Program-made: the position numbers and the translations under genes
The notes under the pieces: generated by a model
The model's input: only the letters and a program-made list of their open reading frames with translations
Told to the model about the DNA's origin: nothing
Database searches by the model: none
NCBI GenBank assembly: GCA_947561585.1
Contig: CANNZV010002516.1
Location: forward strand, 62,001 to 126,000
DNA length: 64,000 nt
Reading direction: 5' to 3'
DNA from: Caprella mutica
Taxonomy: Eukaryota > Arthropoda > Malacostraca > Amphipoda > Caprellidae
Shown: one piece after another, positions 1 through 12,991 of the stretch
How the letters are laid out: the number at the start of each line of letters is the position of its first letter
Numbering within the stretch: position 1 is the first letter of the stretch

Positions 1-2662
1 GACTTAAAAGGTATGTGTTTTTTTATTGTTGTTTTATTCTTGTATTTCCAACATGAACTATTTTAGATCAAAAAGAACGAATCGGTTTGGAAGCTGCCGA
101 TTGAAATGGAAATTTTTGAATTAATATATCATGAACATACTCCAATAATTTGATCTGTGCATCCGGAAAAGATTGACAAGAAATTTCAATAAAGTTAATT
201 CAAATAAAAAATAATATTGATAATTTAATTAGTAGAAGAATTTACCAGAGAGAAATTTAAGATACTCAAACCGTATAAATAACGGGGTTCTTCTCCAAAT
301 TTTCCACAGAATGCCAAAATTTGGTTGAGGGATAGAAAACTTTTCATATATACCAGTACAATACCTACATCATTTTATTTCAATTTGTAACACACTTCTA
401 TTTGAATAACTTCTTAGGTGTATTTCGATAGATACTTTGTCATCTGACAATTCACTTCCAAATCTTCTCCTTTTCAATTTAGTGAATGACTTTCATCTGC
501 ATTTGCGCCTCGTTCAAATGAGACGATTGTCGAAATCTCTGAGAGACGATATTACTCTCATGAGCTCCAATTGGGTCGATTGATCGGCCAGTGAAGTGAT
601 AAGGCTTCCCTTATGTGCTACCAATATGGGTACCCACTGCTCCCACCATTCGAAGTGAATCAACTGATACAAATCTTATGCAGTGTACTACAGTTGAACC
701 TAATACTTTGATGTTGTACTTAGCGATTAGATATTATATATTTTAAAACCTAAAATTTTATGAAATCATCCGTTATAGTTTGTTCGATAATATGTTATTG
801 CCAACGATGCCTTACATCGTTCATTTTGAAAGAAACTGATAAGTATTCACCAATCGGTTTGAAATTTGTATGAAAATAATCGTGATATTTTGAATAATTT
901 GATATCCATATATTTTTTATTTATTCGGATTTTATTTTAATTATTATGAAAAGCTAGCAATTTTAACTCTAGAGATCTTTTATGAAGTTCATTTATTGCA
1001 CATAACTAGAAGTAGTTTAATTAAAAGTTAATCTAATAAGTAAGATACAAACATGTACATAACAACTTTTGTTATACTGACATTTAAATGAGTAAAATGA
1101 TATAGCTTCAATCCATTCTGCAAAAGATCATCATCTTAGATTCTCTTGATAAGATACATTGAAGCAAGCCGCTCAGATAGTAAATTCTTTCAAAACACGT
1201 ACTCATTCAGTTGAATCGACAGGAATCTCGCCATTTTCAACACAGCTGCTCCAGTTTCAATGCTCAGATTCTCTAATAATGCCAACTTTATTCCAGAGAC
1301 TGGAGAGGCAATATTGTATGAAGTCTACAATGCCTCTAAGTCGTTCTCTTTTCTAAGTGACTGTCGTAAGTTACAAGAATATGTTGGCTCTGGCTCGTCT
1401 GGAAGCTTTGCGAGTACTGCCTCAAGAATTCCTGAAATATTCTCACGCCAGCCGAGATTACACGTCTGCTCACATAAATCTTAGGGAATAATGAATGGAA
1501 ATCAAACAAACTGTTCATTGCTTCGTTGATTCTCTTTTTGAATTGGTTGCCGCAAAATGTTCAGGTTAGAAACTTTTTGATTGGTTTCAGTTGTTAAATG
1601 ATGAATTTAATATAATTTCTGTTATTCGGTTACACACTATTAAAAATAAGTAGGTGTAGTATAGTGACACTTTTCTTAAAATTCTAACCTCATCTGAATC
1701 ACTACAAGAAATAGAATGAAAATTTATAAACTGATAGATAAGTGAATTGTGATGTCGAAATATATATAATCTTTAATTTTTTCTTGATTTTAAATACATC
1801 TTGAATAATTGCCATTATCAAATCACCGAATTTCCCTAAATTCAGGTCTTCTTCGTCATGCAAGATTTTTTGGTATTTTGATATTTAAGATAAGGCAATT
1901 GCTGTAAACTTTGATAAGGAAACATATCAATACCATGAATCTGAGTTAGCTGCTCGTTGCTCACAATCTTGTTTTCCATCTGAAAAATGGGAACTTTTCA
2001 ATGAAACGAAATCTGCCTTACAATCTCAGAGATTCTGGTTGTCTCGAATAGACATCTTGGGATCTTTTTCCTGATGCAGTCAGGACTCCGAGACGTAATT
2101 CTAATCAGCCTCCGTCTCTCCAGAGACGAGAGAAAGGCGCCTACGAATGCAAATTTACTTAACTTTAATGAAGAAACCGACGGAACAGTCACGGAACTTA
2201 TGAGCCAGTGAAACATTTAGTCTTCCCTCCCCCCTTCCGCTCCTGCAACTTTGATTACGAAGACTTTGAATGATGAATGGCGCTCTGTATTGATTGAAAT
2301 TTCAGTGGATCTCAGAAGTGAATTGATTCTAGAAGTTTTAAGTACAAAAATGCTCAACTAATATGCTGTGACAGAATAAGAATACAGGTTTTACAGAATC
2401 GTGAATTAATTGATGTTGGAAATACAGAGTATTTGTGACTGATGAACTCATGATAGAATGAAATCTCAGAAACAAATTACATTTGGAAATATGAATCTTC
2501 ATTAATCTAAATAGAAAAAAATATAGAAAAGAAAATGGATTCTAGACGAAACATGAAGCTTATTTTCAGGTATGTTTTTATTATAAATATTGGAAATAAT
2601 GTAAATAAATTATATTTAAAACAATATTTTCAAATATATTTTTTCCAGTAGATGGTCCGAAT
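1..2662. other. AT-rich non-coding stretch
   Basis: I see no convincing coding region, RNA gene or mobile element. Open frames are short (under 80 codons), overlap on both strands, and show no recognisable motif or splice structure. Confidence 0.5.
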
Positions 2663-2980
2663 TTAGGAATTCAGTAACCATGCTTCCAGTGCTTCGGTAA
2701 ATACTCTTTTATTGCCCTGCTCCATCATTTTAGCTCAGGTTTTATCCATTTTATTAGCAAGAGCTTTAGTAAAGGCAACACTCATGACCACTTTATCGCC
2801 AGCTATAATAACATTAGTACTGCAACCCACAACTTTTGGAGCGCTATATTTATCTTTGGCCGAGACATAAACTGCTCCTCTTTTGCTCGAAGAGGCTATG
2901 GAAAGTTCATGGTTTATACCCGGAACATCTACCTTTTGATGGCGAATAGAGGGGATGATTGGATGAGTGCATCCTTTATA
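2663..2980 (-). pseudogene. Small open frame with one internal stop, possible gene fragment
   Basis: Read on the minus strand, 2980 to 2663 gives a 105-codon frame bounded by stops, broken once by a TGA at 2735-2737. It has no ATG near its beginning. The residues look protein-like rather than low-complexity: a Val/Ile-rich segment (KVVGCSTNVIIAG), then a Lys/Ala-rich amphipathic stretch, then a C-terminal segment ending in EALEAWLLNS. Local base composition is less AT-rich than the flanks. I do not recognise the family. It could be a retropseudogene, an exon of an unseen gene (the TGA could be an ancestral TGG), or chance. No poly(A) tract or target-site duplication was identified. Confidence 0.3.
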
Positions 2981-5284
2981 TTATGAGCTACACAGGGCAA
3001 AAGTAAGGAGAAGTGGATGGGAGTTCACATCAAACATTTACATTAAAAGAACATCGTTATAAGACGAGAGGAGGAAAGTGGATATTATTCATGCTTTTAG
3101 AAATATGCAGAAATCGTCGTTGATGTACGTTGCTATTGTCTTCAATGGAAATTGAGTATAACCAATCGTATATCTTCAGTTTCATTGGCAATAAATTTGA
3201 CTCATTGATTCTACGTCCAATTGAAGAATAATGTTCTTGGAGTATTTTAGTCACGGTTTCGATAGAGCTGGAATCTCTCGATTTCTCTGCAAACACACTA
3301 AATTTCCCAGCTTTAATTCAGGCAATAATACTAAACGTCACAAACAACGCTCAAGTTCAATAAATATCCGCACGTACTCGAGAGATTTTTAAAACTGAGT
3401 TATTTATTTCTATTAGAATACTTGGACGTGAGGTTCATACCGAAGGGTTCTATATTGCCCATGTTGGAGCGTTCTGGACAGTTGTTGAGCATTATCTTTT
3501 TTATTGAAATGTATAAGATTAGATTCAGGTCAGTGATAGCATTGAGGGGAGTTGAATTGAGTCGCTACTGGAAAAACGTCTTCTCAAACTCATATATCAA
3601 CTATATTTCCGGGATTGGAATTTATACCCACGGATAACTGTACGTTTCGTAATAAGAATAGTAACATTAGAGCTCTAATAATTACAATCATTCATCAATT
3701 AAATGATTAGCGTGGTATCTGCTCTTATTCTTTTTCTATGGTTATTAAATATATTTATCTGTAATCAATTCTTTCTAGTTTAGAATTAAAAGTATTATAG
3801 TCTACTACATGTACATTATGCAGACAGAAGACATACATAAGTTATCTAAAAAAATAACAAATATGTTACAAAATTAGATAACATAGTTAATCTTACATCA
3901 AATGACATATGATTAAACTATAATAGCAAATTATTAAAACTAATTAGTTTAATCTTTAATTACTAAAGTCTGTATAGAATAAAGGATCACTTGAGATACA
4001 ATCTATTTGCAGTCACGTACCGCGGAGTAAACTGATTCCTTGAATAGCAATAGATAAGTTACAGAATCTGCAAACGGAGTCATTTTCGATTGTGTCAATA
4101 GAGGGAGTTTCCCCTCCAATATCGGGATGTAATTAAATGAATTTATTCATGGAGATGAGAGTGACTGTATGTACCCTCAGCTCTCCCTAATTAACTTTGC
4201 TAATTTAGGGGAATTTGATTTGATTAAATTGATATGGAGGATTGCTTGTTTCATTAACTCTGAAGAAAAAATACGAGTTAAATTGACACAAAATTCGAAT
4301 TTTCAGTTTGTTCCAAAACCGACTCAAAAATGTGAGTCAATCTGACCTTTTAAATATTTTACTCAAAAACAAGAGTCATATTGACTCCTATTGACTCCTA
4401 ATTCATAGTCAGATTGATTCAGGTAAAGTAAATCAAGAATAAAGACTCCGATACCTGAGTCTTGCCATCATTGCATCACTCAAGTGATGTCAGGCTGACT
4501 CCCAATTTTTTCTTAGTATATGAGTCATATATGAACTGATACACGCTTTGTGAACTACAAATTTTCCTATCAATTCCGTGTTCTAAATCTGTGGATTCGG
4601 CTCATCTCCCTTTCGTCCATTTCTAAGCAAAGTTTCTAATAATGAACACGCAGGTGTATTTTTGGGGCCTCTGTCGACCGACTCCATTACCATCTCAAAG
4701 CTATTTTATCCGCGTATTATCATACAAAGGGGTGCAGAGTCCTAATAATATACGGAAATTGAATAATTAAGTGTAAATTAAGGGACTGGAGTTAGAGTTT
4801 ATGGCATCAGTTGGATGGCGCTGAGGCCAGGCAGCCATGTTACTCTCACAATCGACTTCTTAGATTAACTTCGTGTGAATTATTCTTGCTTTGGAGTCTC
4901 AGGGAGTCTGTTGGGAAAGTAATTTGAAATAACATTTCTGGTATATCATCTCACGGTGTCAATTACAAGATATCATCCAACTATAACTGAAAGAATTAAT
5001 CAAATTAATGTTTCCTTTGAAATTTAATAAAGAGAAATTTATATTTAATTATAAGTAAATGTTTCAAATATAAAAATTCTAAATATGAATTCTAATTCTA
5101 ATTCCAACATTGAATTATTTTTTTATTTTAACCCTAGAAATTACTAAAATAATATTTATACCAACATTGTGCATGAAGAATTATAACAAGTATAAATGAC
5201 GGTAGATTTCAGAATCAAAATTTGAAGCAATGCAGAATTTATTTTTTGTCAAAATGATTTTTTTTCATATTTAACCTATATTTT
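2981..5284. other. Non-coding stretch with degenerate GAGTCAA motifs
   Basis: No gene is supported. Between about 4265 and 4510 the words GAGTCAA, GACTC and TTGACTC recur irregularly on both strands (for example GAGTCATATTGACTCC near 4373). This looks like a decayed tandem or dyad-rich repeat. The rest is plain AT-rich sequence. Confidence 0.4.
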
Positions 5285-5287
5285 GCC

Positions 5288-5314
5288 CCTTATAGCAGTT
5301 GTCCGCATGGCAGT
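5288..5314. repeat. Two short units resembling a transposon subterminal repeat
   Basis: GCAGTTGTCCG occurs twice with about 15-bp spacing. Its reverse complement, CGGACAACTGC, resembles the tandem units at the ends of the elements at 7431-8546 (CGGAAAACTGCC) and 37740-38482 (CGGACA.TTGGCC). It may be a solitary element end. No partner terminus was found nearby. Confidence 0.35.
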
Positions 5315-5474
5315 TGTCCGTTAGTACGTAGGTACATGCTGTTGGTAATCGTTGGCCAATTATTAATCTGTTGCGATATTTTGAGGCAGAATGAATAATG
5401 ACGCGTGTGTATGAAGCCATTGACTTCTGCAGAGCCACTGAATGAAACTGAAGATTCATTGGACCATGCCAGCC

Positions 5475-5690
5475 AGGGTGAGTCATGCAGTGACTATGAG
5501 TCTGGTGAGTCAATCAGTGACTCACTGTCTGATGAGTCAATCAGTGACCCACTGTCTGATGAGTCAATCAGTGACTCACTGTCTGATGAGTCAATCAGTG
5601 ACTCACTGTCTGATGAGTCAATCAGTGACTCACTGTCTGATGAGTCAATCAGTGACTCACTGTCTGATGAGTCAATCAGTGACTCATCAC
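5475..5690. repeat. Minisatellite, 27-bp unit, about 7 copies
   Basis: A 27-bp unit with core GATGAGTCAATCAGTGACTC repeats almost without change; the first copies are degenerate. Each unit contains the dyad CAGTGACTCACTG. Because 27 is a multiple of three, frames are open on both strands: the plus frame encodes SDESISDSL repeats inside a 118-codon frame (5405-5761). I see no evidence that this is a gene. Confidence 0.9.
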
Positions 5691-5955
5691 CAACGGGTAA
5701 ACAGCAAATGACAAAAATTCTAACCATCATACAGCTCTCTCTCCAAATTAATAAAATGTAAAATAATAGGAATTACATCTTTCCATAATAACTTCACGTA
5801 TTTTACTTTAGTCTCATTCTTTCTTACATCGTGTCTCCTGTTGCAAGTACCAGTGTACTTCAATAGTCTAAGAACTAAAAATGTATATAAAAAAATTCAT
5901 ATATAAAGAAAATCATGTATATATATAGAAAAAATAGCATTTATTGGGGGATTTC

Positions 5956-6238
5956 AATAGTTTTAATAGATTTATCAAATATACAGATAATAGTTTTAAT
6001 AGATTTATCAAATATACAGATAATAGTTTTAATAGATTTATCAAATATACAGATAATAGTTTTAATAGATTTATCAAATATACAGATAATAGTTTTAATA
6101 GATTTATCAAATATACAGATAATAGTTTTAATAGATTTATCAAATATACAGATAATAGTTTCAATAGATTTATCAAATATACAGATAATAGTTTTAATAG
6201 ATTTATCAAATATACAGATAATAGTTTTAATAGGGATA
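5956..6238. repeat. Minisatellite, 33-bp unit, about 8.4 copies
   Basis: Starts of TTTTAATAGATTTATC at 5961 and 5994 define a 33-bp period. Copies are nearly identical (one T/C change near 6162). Each unit contains TTATC and GATAA as a short inverted pair. Several frames are open across it only because 33 is a multiple of three. Confidence 0.92.
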
Positions 6239-7430
6239 ACTAAGTTAGGCAAATAAATTAGTATAAGGCGTTGCTTTACGTGTTTCATCTAGATTTTGGG
6301 TAATCAGGGTAGTGGCATTATATTCCAGTATAATGAGGGCTGTGGTGATCCGAGGAGACAACAAAGAGGAGGAACAGAGTCTACTCTACGAATGAGCAGC
6401 CGCACATCCGCAATATTTGTAAATCTACCAAAAATCAATGAAACATTAACTAACAGATTTCGGAAAAACAAATAAAATAATATGAAAGAGACCAAATTTA
6501 ACCACGGCAAATCCAATTTACCGATAGCCAAAAACTTGCTCCATAAGATGAACCAGTGTGAGGAAGATAGCTTTAAGGTGCATCTCCTATACAAGGTCTA
6601 AGAATGTGGGGAAATTAGGAATTAATGTTAAATTAAGTTAAGAAAGTAAATTGTAATTTATTGGTTATTTAAAACACAAAGTCAACTGACTTATGGTTTA
6701 CCTTTTTTTAGTTTAGTTTTATTAATAAGATTTAAGTAAAAAAAATAAAGTTAATTTATAATTGAAGAATTTTAATAAGATTTAAAAGTAAAGGGTTTTG
6801 ATATGATTTTAAGTAAATAATTTTATATACAATTTGATATTTTAAAAGAAATAAATTTCTGAGGGTAAGGGTTATTCTGGTGTTCCGGGTTATTCTGGGT
6901 TATATAAGGGTTATTCTGGTGTATATTATAACAAATTGAACAGCACACAAAGTACACATTGTCCCTAAACATTGTCACTCACTGCGTTATATGGCTGTTC
7001 AGGGAATTTGATCTGGTGTCGCCCATCCTTCGGCACGTCTCATTAGTCCAGTCGGACCACAGGGTAGGTTTACTCAAGCATGGTCTTGGACGACGAGTAG
7101 ATCCAGTGAATAGGAAGGGTTAGAGTGGATGGAGATGACAGAGCAGCTAGAAAGTACGTCTGACTGCTGTCGCTGTTGGAAGTGATCTGCCTTACGGCGG
7201 GTAGTTGTGGCCCAAGTAAGTGCAAAACGCGGAGTTAAAATACCGGGACAAGTCAGGCGCTCATATGGGCTGTATTGATGAAAAAATATGAATCTATTAT
7301 CAAGTGATAAAATTAATGAGAAGTAAAAATAAAAATAAGTACATAATTAGTGTATATTTTTATACAATATAAAAAAGAGTTAAATAGTTAATGTTAAAGC
7401 ATGGCATTTCTCTTGAAACCAACATACAAA
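6239..7430. other. Non-coding stretch with GGTTATTCTGG repeats and a GC-richer block
   Basis: Around 6870-6921 the word GGTTATTCTGG occurs three times at uneven spacing, with a TATATAAGG box at 6901-6909. From about 7010 to 7265 the sequence becomes markedly GC-richer without a long open frame. This could be a retroelement or LTR fragment or a promoter-like region. I could not identify matching termini or a coding frame. Confidence 0.3.
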
Positions 7431-8546
7431 TATACGGTTCACGGAAAACTGCCGAAGCGGAAAACTGCCAGGTGGAAAACTGCCAGATACTTATTGTCAA
7501 TTTATATATTTTATGACTTTTATGAAATATTATTTAGTTATAAACACATTCAAAGAACATTTTAATTCATAAAAAACGATGTTAACCCTTCGTTAAGGGA
7601 TTAATGGGACACTCATTTTTTACAGTTATAACTAAAGTATATAGATATTGGATTACTTAATATTCAATGGAAAAAATTATTTCAACAAAGCTACTTTATT
7701 AGACTCAGAGTAAACCAAATTTCAGTACACACAGAGAAATTATAAATATCATTTTTAACTTATTTGCTAAGTCATGTTTATTTTAAAAACATGTATATAT
7801 TTATTTGTATTTATACAGGATCTTATATATTTATAAGATTTATAATATATAGCTATTTTATGTATTATAAAAAAAAGGAACGTTAAATCAACCTATAAGT
7901 ATGTTTAATATATATTACATTTAAACTTTTATTCTCCATGTCATTAACACTTTCATTTTTGAAAAGTATGTAAAAGTGTTATTAATTAATATGCAATCCA
8001 ATTCGATTTAGAGAAATTGTCATTGAATTAGGTAGGTAATAACAGATTCTTAATCATAGATGTTTGGTTACAAATAAAAAAAATAAAAGAAGCAAAGGCT
8101 TCTTCAATTATCAAATATTAACAAATAAGAAATAGTTAGACACTAAACCCCTTTAAGAACTGATAATGCAAAGATGCGTTGTGTTAACAAATAAATTGTA
8201 CTCTGTCCCCAATACAATTATTTCTTTGTTTCTTCTATTAGTATTTTCTGAGAAAAGTTTTAGTTTTTAATTTCTATATTGTATTTGATTTTTTTCTTTA
8301 ACATTTGCATAATGATGTATTTTATATATTTTCTAATACATTTGTCTACATTTAACTATTATGTTTGTTTTGTATATTAATTAAAAATGAATGTCCCCTT
8401 AACTGCTTACCGAAGAGCGAACGCCGTTTTTTTTAATAAATTAAAATGTTATTAGTGATAAAATTCATTAAATTGCCAATAAGTGACTGGGAGTTTTCCG
8501 CCTGGCAGTTTTCGTTCTGCCAGGCAGTTTTCCGGACACCCAAATA
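7431..8546. mobile_element. Non-autonomous inverted-repeat DNA element with tandem units in its ends
   Basis: The left end (7431-7515) carries three tandem units of CGGAAAACTGCC followed by ACTTATTGTCAATTTA. The right end (about 8460-8546), reverse-complemented, shows the same order: CGGAAAACTGCC units, then ACTTATTGGCAATTTA. The inverted repeats are therefore about 85 bp with some mismatches and flank about 950 bp of AT-rich DNA without a coding frame. This is the structure of a non-autonomous DNA transposon whose ends carry short tandem repeats. Superfamily and target-site duplication were not resolved. Confidence 0.7.
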
Positions 8547-8906
8547 TACACTTTATTATTGTATAATGTGACTGTAGCCTCATATCGTCACCTTAAGATG
8601 ATCTCTGAGTTAATAGAGATATTGCTTTGATCTACTAGCTAGTTCATTATTGATTCATTATTGATCTATAATCGAATAATGGAATAGTAGATATACACTC
8701 TACGAGAATTACTTGGTGCTGCATAATAATTCATATTGAATGTTTGAATAATTATTATGTAACTTTGATACGTATATTGTATATATGATCTATGTAAATA
8801 TATTTATTTTGTTGAATTTAACGACGACACATAATGTCAATCAGAATACTTGAGACATAATAACAATGATGTTATTAAAATAATGGATTTTTAACAAGAT
8901 TCCTTC

Positions 8907-9096
8907 TTTTATGTTTTATATGCTTTCACATGTTTTATATGCTTTCACATGTTTTATATGCTTTCACATGTTTTATATGCTTTCACATGTTTTATATGCT
9001 TTCACATGTTTTATATGCTTTCACATGTTTTATATGCTTTCACATGTTTTATATGCTTTCACATGTTTTATATGCTTTCACATGTTTTATATGATT
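8907..9096. repeat. Minisatellite, 20-bp unit, about 9.5 copies
   Basis: The unit TGTTTTATATGCTTTCACAT is repeated exactly for most of the array. The unit junction creates the palindrome ACATGT. The 77-codon frame over it (FYMLSHVLYAFTC...) is a by-product of the repeat. Confidence 0.93.
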
Positions 9097-12000
9097 CTAT
9101 ATTTTTCAATTTTTTGTAATTCAGTAAAGAAAGTGAAATCATAATATGGTACGTTTGAAAACGAACCTATTTTAATTTTAAGCACATTTCAATCTATAAA
9201 CCGAATTATCATGCGAAACGTAATGGTCAATTTTGGTAGTAATTCTCGATTATCCATCCTTCTGATTAATGGATCATTTTCTTCTTATTTTCCTTCTAAT
9301 TTTAGAATCTCCTGTGATTTAATTTAAGGATGCACAATTGAAGAAGCTTGCATTTCCCAATAGTCTATTTTATCCCATTAATTTGATGTGAATATTATTT
9401 GAACTGAATGATGCCAGATGCTAGCTAATATATTCTGTCTCTCATTTCGTGCTATTGCCTATTCTTTAATAACAGTACTTCAAACACTTCCTTCAGAAGC
9501 CATTTGATCATTATTTAAATGGAGTAAGAACATTGCGACTATATTTATATATGTATATTCCTATTCAAAAATCATTTACTTATATAAATATTCATAACAA
9601 AGAAAGACATTCTCGCGGTTAGTTCACATATTTCTAACCTTTTCACCAAAGTTGCATCTTCTTCATAAACAAAGCAAGTTCTTTCAATTCACTTATAAGC
9701 AACCCGTGAAATCTCTTTCGATTCGATTTCAATCTCACATATATCCACTTTGTCTCTTTTCCCAAATCTGACTATGACTCTTCAGGCTTCTAATGCTGCA
9801 AAGAGCCGTGCCTTGGACTATGATCATACCATTCTGGAGATAAAGTGTTGGTAAATACGTCCCTCGGGCGAAATTGGGGCCCCAAAGCAGCATGGAAGCC
9901 GGATAGATGAACTCTATTATTGCCGGATTGTGTCCATGAAGAACAGTCGAAAGTGCATGGTCCATTGGGTTTAATAGGACTTGCTAATAGCGCCAGCCAA
10001 TTACGGTACAAAATCTATCGTGAGTGAAGTGAAAAGATTTATTTAGGAAATGGTGATTAATTTGGAATGGGGCAGCATTGAATATAATCATATATAATAT
10101 TCATAAGTATATTGTATATTTATAATTGTACGTTTCTCATCTAATGACTTGTTAATAGCAAATGAAGAATGATAGTTCTTATTTAGTGGCGGAAAGTAGT
10201 ATAATTGCGATATGGAGTTATTTATATATATATCATTACAATGATTTTAGATTCGATATTTTCATTATATTTAAAGTCATTTTATATAATTTTTTACTTT
10301 ACTCAATGGATTTCGTGCATTAATACTTCATTATTTATAAACTCTATATTTGGAAAAAAACCACTGAAACAATTTGAATTCTGTCTCCTTATAAATAGAG
10401 CACAATAAACTGCAATACAAACAGACATAATCCTATCGGGTTTCTATAATTCTTAATTATATTATCATGGCTGCTGCAATATGAGGATTTATATCCGTTT
10501 GATTTCATTAGGATTATTACAATTGATGAGTAGTATCTGATATCAGAGAGTCTGTTGGCTTCATATTGGTGTAATATGATTAATAGGAAAGTAGTATAGC
10601 CTGCATTGATATCAAGAAACTCTCCTTATGAACTCAACTGCTTTGAATTCTAAAAAAATACGGTTGAAATTATCATTTATTTCAAAATATTAATTTATTT
10701 TACCTATATTGACAGATTGAAAATTTCTCTACACGAAATATATTTTGTGTAGAGCCTATTTTTGACTAAAGTGCAAAGTACGTTCAGGACACTGTCCACA
10801 CATTGATTTGTTTCTAAACAGAATCAGCATAAACATTAGAAGGATTATATCATCGCTTCATGAAACAATAATCATAATAGTAATTAACATTGAAATGTAC
10901 CATACAGCGTAATTATATTTTTCACGAATATCTTCACTTCTCTAATTGAATGTATCACACGACTTTTATATTTTGGATATCGATAAGTTCATTTAAGTAC
11001 GTATACGAGATTAATGAAATACTTTGTAAATACTTTGCTTTCACAATATGCTATCGCTTAGTACTAAATGAAATGTCCGTCAGTCTCTGATAAAAGCTCT
11101 TCCATGAATTGAATTCCCTTAAATCCTTTGATTAGAACTCTCCACTTCTGTACTTTATTCCGTGTAAAAGATTAACTAGCTCCAAATTCGTTTGGATTAT
11201 GAGATAAAAAAAGAGATTCTAATTATACTTCCATTTTGCTCTGAAAGGTTAATCTGCTAAAATTTCTTTAGTGGAATAAATGTGATTAAACACTAGAAGT
11301 ACCATCCACTTGAAACTACTTGAACTGAAGCAGTCAAAATGACTGTTCATTATTTTTTGATGTTATACACGATTTTATCTACTTTATCTGTCATTTATTA
11401 ATTATCAATAATTGTTTATTAAATAAAGATAACTTACTAACTAGAACTATTTTCTGCAACAATATTGATAATTAATAATTGTTTGAGAAGATGACTAAAT
11501 TTTTCATTTAATATTATATTTATTTACACAAATTTACATTACAAAATATGGCAAATCTGGGAGTCTTTGTCACAAAACAATATAATAATTGAAATATTAA
11601 TTAAAGAGTTTCTTTGTGACCCGAAAAAGCCTATATAGCTTTAAGGTTAAGCCTTTATAAACCTAAATACCTGTAAAGAATAATCCTGCAACGTAAGTAA
11701 CAATGAATACAATAAGAGACCTTGAAAGTACTAGAACTATCAGACAGTCAAAATGTATGCATTTCTTATTTTCAACCAGGAAATACCGTTCTGCACTAAT
11801 TTTGAGCAAGTACTGAACCACACTGTTATAAGATGCAACATTCTATGGGACACGTCATATATTTAAATAGCTTGTGACTCTTAGATTTTGTCAGTTTCTT
11901 TTTAAAGGAATACTTGTTAATGAATTCGTGTAAGAAAGTCCTATATATATAAAAAAAACTATTAAACCATCATTACGTGACTCATTACATCAAAAGTCAA

Positions 12001-12823
12001 TAAGTTTCACGACTCCGCCAATAAATTATTGTTTACTAGTACAGTACCTGTTATTGAATCTAAATTATATTCAAATTCAGCTATGTATTGTTGATGCACA
12101 TTTTATGATTTTAAAAAATATAAATCTAGAAAGCCAACATATAAATAATTTTTTTTAATAATTAGTGTCAATATTATTGTAGCCCGTAGCTATGATTCTG
12201 CCACAAATGAATTGTTTTTCCTTTTAACATGTAATTATTGATAAAAGTGTGACACACGGACAGACGGACGTGGCTCTTATTATAGTATAGATGAGCTACA
12301 AATGGTTGAAAAATGTAATGCAGTCTAATTGTCTGCTAGGTACTTCCAGTGTTAATGAGGCATAAGATCTGTAACACTGTCGATATGAGATCTAATGTGA
12401 AGTATAATTAAACCTAAATTAATATAATTGCTTATATTAGGAACATAATAATTGTGATTACTGATTGAAGAAATTGTTAATTTAATAGTCAGTTCTCTGT
12501 AGGACTGAAATACATGACAGTAATTGCATTAAAACAATTTTATCATTTTCCAAATAAGTTTCACTCATAGCAGTTATTTTATCCTTGTCATCATATCAGA
12601 AATGTTATTATCGACCTGACGATATTAATGTTGCGTAAATGGATCATTGTCGACGATTGTTTCGACAGAAAATTGCGTTTCACTTACGTAATTCGCTAAC
12701 AAAATTGAGCGAACATTGAAATGAAAAAATGAGAGTAATTTAATTCTCACCCTAATCTTTCGATAACATTAGCTATTTTGTGATGTTTGTTCAATGTGGT
12801 TAGATAATAATAATAGGGTTAGT
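9097..12823. other. AT-rich non-coding stretch
   Basis: No supported gene. The block at about 9730-10020 is somewhat GC-richer, with two overlapping minus-strand frames of 73-76 codons, but neither shows a known motif or clean splice context. The remainder is AT-rich unique-looking sequence. Confidence 0.45.
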
Positions 12824-12991
12824 GGTCAGTTTCACATCTGCAGTCATATAAGAAAAATCGATATAATAATTATTATTATCGAATTTCTATTTTTATCGTA
12901 ATCCATGATAGCTACAGGTTGCATGTATACGAAAAAAAAAAATAATTATCATACCGATTTTTATTATTAAACCAAAGATGTGAAAGCGACC
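12824..12991. mobile_element. Small MITE-like element (about 168 bp)
   Basis: The left end begins GGTCAGTTTCACATCT and the right end reads AGATGTGAAAGCGACC, so the ends are imperfect inverted repeats. The match resumes inward: AAAAATCGATATAATAATTA on the left pairs with the reverse complement of the right (AAAAATCGGTATGATAATTA). The element is almost entirely its own inverted repeat, with no coding capacity. The superfamily is not assigned. Confidence 0.65.

Noticed and set aside
6604..7020. LTR of a retrotransposon (TG start, TATA box, possible primer-binding site)
   Set aside because: No matching second LTR, no terminal CA with a target duplication, and no gag or pol frame was found. It is kept only as a low-interest observation.
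9735..10011. Two overlapping 73-76-codon minus frames in a GC-richer block
   Set aside because: Neither has a recognisable motif and they overlap each other in different frames. No splice sites support an exon.
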